Assembly: GCA_025965195.1 (NCBI GenBank)
Contig: JAOPXK010000032.1
Location: 1 to 51,824, forward strand
Reading direction: 5' to 3'
Length of the DNA stretch: 51,824 nt
From: Marmoricola sp.
GTDB lineage: Bacteria > Actinomycetota > Actinomycetes > Propionibacteriales > Nocardioidaceae
Shown here piece after piece: positions 44,126 through 51,824 of this stretch. Every line of letters begins with the position of its first letter. The first letter of the stretch is position 1. A model generated the notes under the pieces. That model did not search any database, was not told the DNA's origin, and was given only the letters and a program-made list of their open reading frames with translations. Position numbers and translations under genes: made by a program.

Positions 44126-45424
44126 TTGAGCACCGTAGTTGAGACGCCCGTCGACACCACACCTGAGCCTGGCTCCGACCGTCCAGGAGTGCGCGAAGGC
44201 GCCTTCGGCAACGCGACGGGCCTGGTGTGCCGTGAGTGCGGCGCCACCCAGGAGCTCGGTCCGCACTATGCGTGTCTGGAGTGCTTCGGCCCACTCGAGA
44301 TCGCCTACGAGTTCCCGGCGGTCACCCGCGAGCAGATCGAAGCCGGACCAGCGAACATGTGGCGCTACAAGGCGCTGTTGCCGGTGCCCGCGGACATCGA
44401 GCAGAGCCCCAACATGGAGCCCGGCTTCACCCGGTTGCTCAAGGCCAACAACCTCGGCAAGCACCTCGGCATCGACAACCTGTGGGTCAAGGACGACTCC
44501 ACCAACCCCACCAACTCGTTCAAGGACCGCGTCGTGGCGTGCGCGCTGAGTGCGGCCACGGAGTTCGGTTCCAAGGTCTTCGCGTGTCCCTCGACCGGCA
44601 ACCTCGCCAACGCCGTCGCGGCGGCGGGTGCGCGGGCGGGCATCAAGACGGTGGTGTTCATCCCGGCCAACCTCGAGACCCCCAAGATCGTCAACTCCGC
44701 TGTCTACACCGAGTCGCTGGTCGCCGTGAACGGCAACTACGACGACGTGAACCGGCTGGCCTCCGAGATCGCCGGCGAGGAGGAGGGCTGGGCGTTCGTG
44801 AACGTCAACGTCCGCCCCTACTACGCCGAGGGCTCCAAGACGCTGGGCTATGAGATCGCCGAGCAGCTCGGCTGGCGACTTCCCGACCAGATCGTCATCC
44901 CGGTCGCGTCCGGCTCGCAGCTGACCAAGGTCGACAAGGCCTTCCAGGAGTTGATCAAGCTCGGCCTGGTCGAGGACAAGCCCTACCGGGTCTTCGGTGC
45001 CCAGGCCACCGGCTGCTCGCCGGTCTCGGTCGCGTTCAAGAGTGGCCAGAACGTCGTACGCCCGGTCAAGCCCGACACGATCGCCAAGTCGCTCGCGATC
45101 GGCAACCCGGCCGATGGCCCTTATGTGCTTGACGTCTGTCGCCGTACGAACGGTGCCGTCGAGGACATCACCGACGACGAGGTCCGCGCCGGCATCCTGT
45201 TGCTTGCCCGCACCGAAGGCATCTTCACCGAGACGGCCGGCGGTACCACCGTCGGCGTGCTCAAGAAGCTCGTCGAGACCGGCCAGCTCGACCCGACCCT
45301 CGACACCGTGGTGATCAACACCGGCATGGGCCTGAAGACGCTCGATGCGATCTCCTCCCAGGTCGGCCCCGCGGCGACGATCGACCCGACCTACGCCGCG
45401 TTCACCGCAACCGGAATCGCCTAG
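44126..45424 (+). CDS. thrC: Threonine synthase
   Basis: This 432-aa PLP enzyme converts O-phosphohomoserine to threonine. The N-terminus carries CRECGAT and CLECFGPL, the Cys pairs typical of this ThrC class. The PLP Lys is K133 in NPTNSFKDR, and the phosphate loop is ACPSTGNLANAVAA. The start is TTG at 44126, 5 nt after AAGGAGG. A SAM riboswitch directly precedes it, linking threonine synthesis to the methionine/SAM branch that competes for phosphohomoserine. A sulfur-carrier gene follows after a tandem repeat. Confidence 0.95.
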   Translation: MSTVVETPVDTTPEPGSDRPGVREGAFGNATGLVCRECGATQELGPHYACLECFGPLEIAYEFPAVTREQIEAGPANMWRYKALLPVPADIEQSPNMEPGFTRLLKANNLGKHLGIDNLWVKDDSTNPTNSFKDRVVACALSAATEFGSKVFACPSTGNLANAVAAAGARAGIKTVVFIPANLETPKIVNSAVYTESLVAVNGNYDDVNRLASEIAGEEEGWAFVNVNVRPYYAEGSKTLGYEIAEQLGWRLPDQIVIPVASGSQLTKVDKAFQELIKLGLVEDKPYRVFGAQATGCSPVSVAFKSGQNVVRPVKPDTIAKSLAIGNPADGPYVLDVCRRTNGAVEDITDDEVRAGILLLARTEGIFTETAGGTTVGVLKKLVETGQLDPTLDTVVINTGMGLKTLDAISSQVGPAATIDPTYAAFTATGIA

Positions 45425-45429
45425 CCCGC

Positions 45430-45512
45430 GACCCGGCGCAACTTCACGCCAGCAGCCCGCCGACCCGGCGCAACCTCACGCCAGCAGCCCGCCGACCCGG
45501 CGCAACCTCACG
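45430..45512. repeat. 32-bp tandem repeat, GACCCGGC..TTCACG family
   Basis: Two full 32-nt units (45430-45461 and 45462-45493) and a partial third (45494-45512) begin GACCCGGCGCAAC(T/C)TCACG. They differ at one base and start 6 nt after the thrC stop. The same core occurs in the hairpin at 46326-46370. Confidence 0.92.
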
Positions 45513-45526
45513 AACCAGGAGCATCC

Positions 45527-45805
45527 ATGAGCGTCTCCGTCCGCATCCCGACGATCCTGCGCACCTACACGGGTGGCGAGTCCGAGGTGTCCGCCGAGGG
45601 CGCGACCCTGACCGACGTGCTCGACGACCTCGAGGCCAACCACGCCGGCATCAGGGCGCGGATCCTCGATGATGCGGGCGAGATCCGCCGTTTCGTCAAC
45701 GTGTACGTCGGAAACGACGATGTCCGATTCCTCGAAGGCCTTGCGACTCCGGTGCCGGCCGGGACCCAGATCAGCGTGATCCCCGCGGTCGCCGGAGGCT
45801 GCTGA
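45527..45805 (+). CDS. ThiS/MoaD-like sulfur-carrier protein with C-terminal GGC
   Basis: This 92-aa ubiquitin-fold protein begins VSVRIPTILRTYTGGESEV and ends VIPAVAGGC. Sulfur carriers of this family act through a C-terminal Gly-Gly thiocarboxylate. Here one Cys follows the GG, so the tail would need trimming before activation, as in QbsE- or CysO-like systems that use a JAMM-type (Mec+) peptidase. It lies right after thrC, an order seen in Streptomyces. Use in cysteine or other sulfur transfer is inferred. The ATG follows AGGAGC. Confidence 0.87.
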   Translation: MSVSVRIPTILRTYTGGESEVSAEGATLTDVLDDLEANHAGIRARILDDAGEIRRFVNVYVGNDDVRFLEGLATPVPAGTQISVIPAVAGGC

Positions 45806-45839
45806 CCGTTGAGACAACCGCACCACTCGGGAGACAGCT

Positions 45840-46295
45840 ATGGCACGCAAGCTTGCAACCACTGACCACGTCGATCGGGAAGCCCTGCTCGACTTCGTCC
45901 GACCGCGGCACCGGGCGACGCTGGTCACCCAGCGGCGTGACGGTCGCCCGCAGCTCTCGCCGGTGTCGTGTGGGGTCGATGCCGACGGCCGGGTCGTCAT
46001 CTCGACGTACCCCGCCCGGGCGAAGGTCGCCAACCTGCGCCGGGAGCCCGTGGTCTCGGTGCTCGTGCACTCGGACGACTGGGATGGTCCCTATGTGCAG
46101 CTCGACGGCACGGCCGAGGTGATCGACCTGCCCGATGCGGTCGAGCCGTTGGTCGACTACTACCGCAGCATCTCCGGCGAGCATCCCGACTGGGACGAGT
46201 ACCGCCAGGCCATGCGCAACCAGGGCAAGTGCCTGATCCGGGTGACGATCGAGCGCTGGGGTCCGCTGGCGACAGGCGGCTTCCCGGCACCCTGA
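45840..46295 (+). CDS. PPOX-class F420-dependent oxidoreductase
   Basis: This 151-aa split-barrel protein has FVRPRHRATLVTQRRDGRPQLSPV (in two segments, about 19-42), then RVVISTYPARAKVANLRREPVVSVLV. These are typical of actinobacterial F420- or FMN-binding PPOX enzymes, which reduce small unsaturated substrates. A second, less similar PPOX gene is at 3779-4273. It follows the sulfur-carrier gene by 34 nt and ends before a strong bidirectional hairpin. Confidence 0.85.
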   Translation: MARKLATTDHVDREALLDFVRPRHRATLVTQRRDGRPQLSPVSCGVDADGRVVISTYPARAKVANLRREPVVSVLVHSDDWDGPYVQLDGTAEVIDLPDAVEPLVDYYRSISGEHPDWDEYRQAMRNQGKCLIRVTIERWGPLATGGFPAP

Positions 46296-46325
46296 CCCGG
46301 CCCGACTTCACGCCCGGACGCAACC

Positions 46326-46370
46326 GACCCGGCAGAACTTCACGAGCGTGTCGTGAAGTTCTGCCGGGTC
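46326..46370. terminator. Bidirectional terminator-like hairpin, GACCCGGC..TTCACG family
   Basis: GACCCGGCAGAACTTCACGA (46326-46345) and its exact 20-nt inverse (46351-46370) enclose a 5-nt loop between two convergent genes. Partial extra copies lie at 46294-46313 and 46385-46402. The perfect 20-bp stem should fold strongly in either transcript. Confidence 0.9.
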
Positions 46371-46409
46371 AGTGCTGTCCGGCGGTGAAGATCTGCCGGG
46401 TCGGCGGGA

Positions 46410-47861
46410 TCAGGCGGCGAGTTCCACATTGAGGGACTCGGCTGGTGCCTCGACCGGTGCGCCGCGCCTGCCGAGCAGCAGCCCGGCCAGCACGAACCCG
46501 ACCGTTACGAACGCGGCAGCCGTGTGGAACGACGCCGACATCCCGGTCACCACGTGGCCCGGCACGGTCTGCGACGCGTAGACGGTCACCAGGACCGCGA
46601 GTCCGAGCGCGCCACCCATCTGCTGGGCCATCTGAAGCAGGCCGGACGCCGATCCTGCGTGCTCCGGCTCGACGTCACTGAGCACCGCGACGGTCAGCGG
46701 CATGAAGCCGAGGCCGGCGCCGATCCCGGTGAGGATCATCGGGCCAAGCAGGTCGCCGAGGTAGGTGCTGCTGGTGTCGAGCTGGCCGAGCCACAGGTTC
46801 GCGATCGCGACCAGCACCAGGCCCGTCATGATCAGCGGCCGTACGCCGAACCTTCCGACCAGCCGTGGCGTCACCCGCGACGTCGTGAAGATCAACAGCG
46901 TCAGGGGCAGGAACGCGAAGCCGGACTTGAGCGCGCCGTACCCCAGGATCGCCTGCATGAACTGCACGGTGAAGAAGAAGAACGCGAACTGTGCACCCAC
47001 GAAGAGCGCCATCACGGCAACCGCGCCGCCGCGCATCCGGTCCTTGAGCAGGTTGAGGGAGAGCAGGGGTGCGGGCACCCGGCGCTCGGTCACGAAGAAC
47101 CCGGTCAGCAGTACGGCGGCCGCGATGAAGGCACCGACCGTTCCGATCGACGACCAGCCGTGGTCCGGCGCGTTGATGAAGCCGAAGACCAGGCTTGCCG
47201 ACCCGAGCGTCGCGGTGACGGCGCCGGTGATGTCGAAGTGGCCGGGCTGACGCTCGGTCTCGGTCACGTACCGGCGGACGAACAGCAGCACGAACAGGCC
47301 GATCGGGACGTTGATGAACAGCGCGAACCGCCAGGAGGCGTAGCCGGTCAGGGCCCCGCCGAGGATCAGGCCGAGCGAACCGCCAGCGGACGAGACCGCA
47401 CTGAAGAGCGCGAGAGCGCGGTTCCGCGCCGAGGCGGTCTTGGCGGACGTGGTGAGGAGCGCGAGGACGCTCGGGGCGGCGACGGCAGCACCGATGCCCT
47501 GCAGCGAACGGGCCGCGACGAGCAGCTCGGAGGTCGGAGCGACTCCGCCGAGGAACGAGCCGAGGGTGAAGACCGCCAGCCCGCTCATGAAGGTACGGCG
47601 ACGACCGAAGACGTCGCCGATGCGACCACCGAGGAGCAGCAGACCGCCGAACGTCAGGGTGTAGGCGTTGAGCACCCACGACAGGGACGAGGCGCTGAAG
47701 TCGAGGTCGGTACGGATCTTGGGTAGGGCGACATTGACGACGGTCATGTCGAGGATGAGCATCAGCTGGACTGCGAGGATGAGCGCGAGGCCGATGGCCG
47801 AGCGCCTGGTCTGCGGAGACGTGACGCCATTTGCCTGCGGGCGCGATACCTGCTGGGTCAT
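46410..47861 (-). CDS. MFS multidrug exporter, DHA2 (EmrB/QacA) type
   Basis: This 483-aa protein has about 14 TM segments. Signatures are LILDMTVVNVALPKI in TM1, GRIGDVFGRRRTF between TM2 and TM3, AARSLQGIGAAVAAPS in TM4 and GGSLGLILGGALT in TM5. It would pump hydrophobic compounds out with proton exchange. A divergent TetR gene and two palindromic operators lie upstream, the classic layout of a substrate-induced pump. Its substrate is unknown. It is related to, but distinct from, the pump at 7922-9385. Confidence 0.9.
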   Translation of the reverse strand: MTQQVSRPQANGVTSPQTRRSAIGLALILAVQLMLILDMTVVNVALPKIRTDLDFSASSLSWVLNAYTLTFGGLLLLGGRIGDVFGRRRTFMSGLAVFTLGSFLGGVAPTSELLVAARSLQGIGAAVAAPSVLALLTTSAKTASARNRALALFSAVSSAGGSLGLILGGALTGYASWRFALFINVPIGLFVLLFVRRYVTETERQPGHFDITGAVTATLGSASLVFGFINAPDHGWSSIGTVGAFIAAAVLLTGFFVTERRVPAPLLSLNLLKDRMRGGAVAVMALFVGAQFAFFFFTVQFMQAILGYGALKSGFAFLPLTLLIFTTSRVTPRLVGRFGVRPLIMTGLVLVAIANLWLGQLDTSSTYLGDLLGPMILTGIGAGLGFMPLTVAVLSDVEPEHAGSASGLLQMAQQMGGALGLAVLVTVYASQTVPGHVVTGMSASFHTAAAFVTVGFVLAGLLLGRRGAPVEAPAESLNVELAA

Positions 47862-47908
47862 GGGAGTTCCTTATGGTTGTTGGTTCAATGCATGTGACGT
47901 AGACTTAT

Positions 47909-47923
47909 CGGAGAGTTCCTCCG
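47909..47923. promoter_or_regulatory. TetR operator 1 between the pump and its regulator
   Basis: CGGAGAGTTCCTCCG has 5-bp arms CGGAG/CTCCG. It is a weaker match to the palindrome at 47939. Confidence 0.55.
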
Positions 47924-47938
47924 GTTAGGAAGAACTAT

Positions 47939-47955
47939 ACGGAGATAGTCTCCGT
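47939..47955. promoter_or_regulatory. TetR operator 2 between the pump and its regulator
   Basis: ACGGAGATAGTCTCCGT is a perfect palindrome with 7-bp arms and a 3-bp centre, 16 nt before the tetR start. It is the likely site of the divergently encoded repressor. Confidence 0.75.
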
Positions 47956-47970
47956 TTAGCAAAAGGGGAG

Positions 47971-48573
47971 ATGTTGACGGTGACCGCAGACGTGTCGACC
48001 CAGACAGCTCAGAAGCCCCTGCGTGCCGACGCTCAGCGCAACTACGACAACCTCATCGAGGCGGCCCGCGAGGCCTTCCGGGAGCGCGGCGCCGAGGCGT
48101 CCCTCGACGACATCGCCAAGCGCGCGGGCGTCGGACCCGGCACCTTGTACCGACACTTTCCGACCCGCGATGCCCTGATCGACGCGATGATGCGCGACTG
48201 GGCCGAGCGGATCGACGCCGACAGCCAGGCCGTGGTGGACTCCGGCCTGCCGGCCCGTGAGGCGCTGCAGATCTGGTTCACCAGGTTCGTCGACAACATC
48301 GGGCTCTACCACGGGGCGGCGGCGAAGGTGATGTCCGCGATGGACGACCCGAAGTCCCCGATCTACCGCAAGTGTCAGGTGCTCGCCGCGGCCAACGAGA
48401 AGGTCGTGGCCAAGGCCCGCGAGGACGGTGCCCTGCGCGACGGCGTCGACGCCCGCGAGGTGATGCGCATCGTCAGTGGCGTCTCGACGGTCATCGACCA
48501 GTCCGGCCTCACGCCCGCGCAGGCCGAGCCGATGCTCGCGATCGTCCTCGACGGCATCCTGCTGCCCGACTGA
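47971..48573 (+). CDS. TetR-family repressor of the adjacent pump
   Basis: This 200-aa regulator has an N-terminal helix-turn-helix (about 24-65: NLIEAAREAFRERGAEASLDDI in two segments, then AGVGPGTLYRHFPTRDAL) and an all-helical ligand domain of normal length. It is divergent from the MFS pump at 46410-47861 across two palindromic operators, so it probably represses both genes until a pump substrate binds. The ATG at 47971 follows AAAAGGGGAG. Confidence 0.9.
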   Translation: MLTVTADVSTQTAQKPLRADAQRNYDNLIEAAREAFRERGAEASLDDIAKRAGVGPGTLYRHFPTRDALIDAMMRDWAERIDADSQAVVDSGLPAREALQIWFTRFVDNIGLYHGAAAKVMSAMDDPKSPIYRKCQVLAAANEKVVAKAREDGALRDGVDAREVMRIVSGVSTVIDQSGLTPAQAEPMLAIVLDGILLPD

Positions 48574-48620
48574 CCGGCAGCCGCCGGTTGACCGATGGGC
48601 GTTGCGTGCAGTCGGCGTAC

Positions 48621-48626
48621 TAGGGT
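48621..48626 (+). promoter_or_regulatory. -10 box for the ATP-grasp gene (leaderless start)
   Basis: TAGGGT lies 7 nt before the ATG at 48634. No Shine-Dalgarno is seen. Confidence 0.45.
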
Positions 48627-48633
48627 CCGCGGC

Positions 48634-49476
48634 ATGGTTCAAGTCCTGCTCGTCACCTGTGATGCCTGGCCCGAGGGCGAACCCGGAGCCGAGGTGCTCG
48701 ATGCGGCTTTCGCCGACCGGGGCGTGAGCACGCGCTGGGTGTCCTGGCGGGATTCGTCCGTCGACTGGCAGGACGCCGACGTCGTCGCCGTGCGCTCGAC
48801 CTGGGACTACGCCAACCACCGCGAGGAGTTCCTCGGCTGGGCCCGGTCTGTCGGGCCGACGCTGCTCAACGGCGTCGACCTCTTCACCTGGAACACCGAC
48901 AAGGCCTACCTCGTCGCGCTCGCCGCGGCTGGGGTTCCGATCGTGCCGACGATCCTGGTCGATGGCGAGGAAGACCTGCCCGCTTCAGTCGCGGAGTTCG
49001 AGCGGGCGGTCGTGAAGCCCTCGGTCGGTGCGGGTGGCCGGGGCGTGGTGATCTTCGACGGGCCGGACAGCTCACCCGACGGTCTCGGCTCACCACCGTG
49101 GGTCGTGCAGCCGCTGGTCGAGTCGGTGCGCACCGAAGGGGAGATCTCGGTGTTCGTCCTCGGTGGCGACCCGGTCTCGCAGGTCGTCAAGCGGCCGGCG
49201 GGCGGAGAGATCCGCGTGCATGAGAGGTACGGCGGTGCGACGTACGCCGCCGAGCTGACTGACGAAGCCGGATCCCTTGCAGTATTGACGATCCGGGCTG
49301 CGGAGAAGCTGCTCGGCACGTCGCTGACCTATGGCCGGGTCGACATGATGCGGATGCCGGACGGCCAGCTCGTGGTCAGTGAGCTCGAAGCCACCGAGCC
49401 CGGCCTCTACCTGGACTTCCTGCCCGGCAACGGTGCTGCCTTCGCCGACCTGGTCGCCGCTCAGCTCGCCGGCTGA
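48634..49476 (+). CDS. ATP-grasp domain ligase of unknown substrate
   Basis: This 280-aa protein has the ATP-grasp fold of the RimK/glutathione-synthetase group. It has [17 protein letters not shown] near residue 45, ATP-binding [17 protein letters not shown] (about 125-141), and catalytic-end residues in [29 protein letters not shown] (in two segments). Such enzymes join a carboxylate to an amine with ATP. The STWDY form occurs in stand-alone relatives, some linked to peptide-like or cycloserine-type products, but no substrate can be named. It overlaps the nitronate monooxygenase gene tail to tail by 16 bp. Confidence 0.83.
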   Translation: MVQVLLVTCDAWPEGEPGAEVLDAAFADRGVSTRWVSWRDSSVDWQDADVVAVRSTWDYANHREEFLGWARSVGPTLLNGVDLFTWNTDKAYLVALAAAGVPIVPTILVDGEEDLPASVAEFERAVVKPSVGAGGRGVVIFDGPDSSPDGLGSPPWVVQPLVESVRTEGEISVFVLGGDPVSQVVKRPAGGEIRVHERYGGATYAAELTDEAGSLAVLTIRAAEKLLGTSLTYGRVDMMRMPDGQLVVSELEATEPGLYLDFLPGNGAAFADLVAAQLAG

Positions 49477-50399
49477 CCCGGGGTGCGCCGGCGGAGCGCC
49501 CGGGAGAACTCCGCAACCACGTCGGCCGCGGTGGTCTCGCGCGTGAGGTCGGCGACGCCTTCTCCCGCATAGAGGTGCGCCACGTCGAACTGCTGCGCGG
49601 CGACCGCGTCGCGATGCTGCGCCCGAGCGGCCTCGTCCATGGAGTCCTCGCGTCCGGCCCACTGGTCGAAGTAGTCGTTGGCGACCGCCCGGCCGCCGAA
49701 CTCGGTCGGCCAGTCGACCTGCTGGGCGACGTCGAAGACCCGTCCATAGCCGGTCTGGCCTGCGGCGAAGAGGCCTTGTTTCGCCTCCGGAGTGCTGGCT
49801 GCCTCCACGCAGCCGAGGAACGCGGTGCCCACCCAGGCTCCGACGGCTCCGGCAGCGAGGACGGCGGCGAGCCCGCGGTGGTTGACGATGCCGCCCGCTG
49901 CCAGCACCGGAAGGTCCGTCCGGTCGAGCACCAGCTGGAGCAGCGGCAGGGTGGCGATGTCGTTGCGGCCGTGCCCGCCGCCCTCGCCGCCGCGGGCCAC
50001 GAGCAGGTCGACGCCGGCTTCGAGGGCCTGGTCGAGATCGGTCAGGTTGCCGATCTGGGTGGCGGTGCGGATGCCGGCGTCGCGGAGCCGGGCGACGGGC
50101 CCGGCGTACGCACCGAAGGAGACCGAGACCAGCGCCGGTTGCAGCTCGAGCACCGCCTCGAGCTGGTCGGGTGCGGCCTCCAGTGCCCAAGCCATCAGCC
50201 CGACGCCGTACGACGTCTCGGCGGCGCCGGCAACCGATGCCTCGGCCCTGATCCAGTCGCCCGGACGGGTCTGGTTGACGCCGATCATCCCGAAAGCACC
50301 GGCCTGCGAGATCGCATGGGCGAGCCGGCCACCGCCCGGCCCAGCCATCGGGGCGCCGACGAGAGGTACCGAAATGCCGAGCTCGTCCTCCAGCCACAT
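49461..50399 (-). CDS. Nitronate monooxygenase-family FMN protein
   Basis: This 312-aa TIM barrel has [15 protein letters not shown] at the N-terminus, the class signature [11 protein letters not shown] with the catalytic-position His, and the FMN-phosphate loop [31 protein letters not shown] (in two segments). Nitronate monooxygenases oxidise toxic alkyl nitronates; relatives include 2-nitropropane dioxygenase. The ATG at 50399 is preceded by TACCCT at 7 nt, suggesting a leaderless mRNA. It is divergent from groEL2, so the CIRCE boxes lie in its upstream region too. Confidence 0.88.
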   Translation of the reverse strand: MWLEDELGISVPLVGAPMAGPGGGRLAHAISQAGAFGMIGVNQTRPGDWIRAEASVAGAAETSYGVGLMAWALEAAPDQLEAVLELQPALVSVSFGAYAGPVARLRDAGIRTATQIGNLTDLDQALEAGVDLLVARGGEGGGHGRNDIATLPLLQLVLDRTDLPVLAAGGIVNHRGLAAVLAAGAVGAWVGTAFLGCVEAASTPEAKQGLFAAGQTGYGRVFDVAQQVDWPTEFGGRAVANDYFDQWAGREDSMDEAARAQHRDAVAAQQFDVAHLYAGEGVADLTRETTAADVVAEFSRALRRRTPGQPAS

Positions 50400-50406
50400 G
50401 TCGTCG

Positions 50407-50412
50407 AGGGTA
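50407..50412 (-). promoter_or_regulatory. -10 box for the nitronate monooxygenase gene (leaderless start)
   Basis: TACCCT on the minus strand lies 7 nt before the ATG at 50399. Confidence 0.4.
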
Positions 50413-50443
50413 GCCACGGGGGGCGTCCACTGGGGGAGAGCCG

Positions 50444-50470
50444 TTTGCACTCGCCCTGGCCGAGTGCTAA
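50444..50470 (+). promoter_or_regulatory. CIRCE operator 1 upstream of groEL2 (HrcA site)
   Basis: TTTGCACTC, a 9-nt spacer and GAGTGCTAA closely match the CIRCE consensus. Confidence 0.92.
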
Positions 50471-50478
50471 AAATGCAG

Positions 50479-50505
50479 TTGGCACTCTCACCATGAGAGT
50501 GACAG
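50479..50505 (+). promoter_or_regulatory. CIRCE operator 2 upstream of groEL2
   Basis: TTGGCACTC, a 9-nt spacer and GAGTGACAG give a second CIRCE with a degraded right arm. It begins exactly 35 bp after the first, as in front of groES. Confidence 0.8.
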
Positions 50506-50616
50506 TTTGTGGGCCGTCGAAGTCGAGGTCCGAGGCACCGGCGGGAAGGGTTCGCCGGGCAGCCGAGGATCGTCCGTCGCGGGCGACGAGATGGCCATCC
50601 GAACTCTGACGCGTGA

Positions 50617-51824
<1,208 letters not shown>

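Noticed and set aside
45430..45512. CRISPR or attachment site after thrC
   Set aside because: The 32-bp units abut each other with no unique spacers, and there is no integrase or tRNA gene.

Overview
The window reads as chromosomal DNA of a high-GC actinobacterium, most likely a Nocardioides-like member of the Nocardioidaceae. The basis is the third-position G/C bias, the frequent GTG and TTG starts, a mycothiol-dependent formaldehyde dehydrogenase, a GuaB3-type IMPDH paralogue, a His-tailed GroEL1 plus a separate GroEL2, CIRCE operators, F420/PPOX-type oxidoreductases and several small palindromic repeat families at gene ends. The genus is inferred; no rRNA or tRNA is present. No transposase, phage gene or CRISPR array was seen, and gene order looks like ordinary core chromosome.

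Layout. 0.1-1.8 kb: an ECF sigma factor of the SigE family with a membrane-anchored partner. 2-3.7 kb: mycothiol-dependent formaldehyde oxidation (mscR plus a metallo-hydrolase). 3.8-9.4 kb: two redox enzymes and two exporters (MMPL, MFS). 9.4-12.8 kb: a THUMP-like methyltransferase divergent from groES-groEL1 behind two CIRCE boxes. 12.9-17.1 kb: an isoaspartyl methyltransferase-like gene, an ACT-GNAT acetyltransferase, guaB and guaB3. 17.2-19.7 kb: a PH-like protein, a short TetR and glpD. 19.9-30.6 kb: an unusual phosphate-transport operon, pstC-pstA-pstS-(841-aa anchored protein)-(sortase-like protein without catalytic residues)-(PstS-Ig protein)-pstB-lytic transglycosylase, behind a PHO-box-like site. 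30.6-32.3 kb: a DUF35/thiolase pair behind a KstR-like operator. 32.5-37.5 kb: mfd, a SurA-like lipoprotein and mazG. 37.5-43.9 kb: otsA, a thioredoxin-fold protein, a Gfo/Idh/MocA oxidoreductase, DUF3263, a LytR_C protein, a CHAD protein and otsB. 44-46.3 kb: a SAM riboswitch, thrC, a ThiS/MoaD-like sulfur carrier and a PPOX enzyme. 46.4-51.8 kb: an MFS pump with its divergent TetR, an ATP-grasp enzyme, a nitronate monooxygenase and groEL2 (cut by the window end) behind a second pair of CIRCE boxes.

The most interesting region is the phosphate operon. It encodes a complete ABC importer core, but its middle holds two large wall- or membrane-directed PstS-like proteins and a membrane protein with a sortase fold that has lost the catalytic His and Cys. 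It ends with a cell-wall hydrolase. This suggests a surface assembly that presents phosphate-binding proteins, built around a pseudo-sortase. The second theme is repeats: at least five distinct short palindromic families sit exactly at gene 3' ends or inside reading frames. The third is RNA-level and start-site control: a SAM riboswitch whose closing helix can extend over the Shine-Dalgarno, an 18-bp hairpin between groES and groEL1, and about eight genes whose -10 box lies 5-7 nt before the start codon, predicting leaderless mRNAs.
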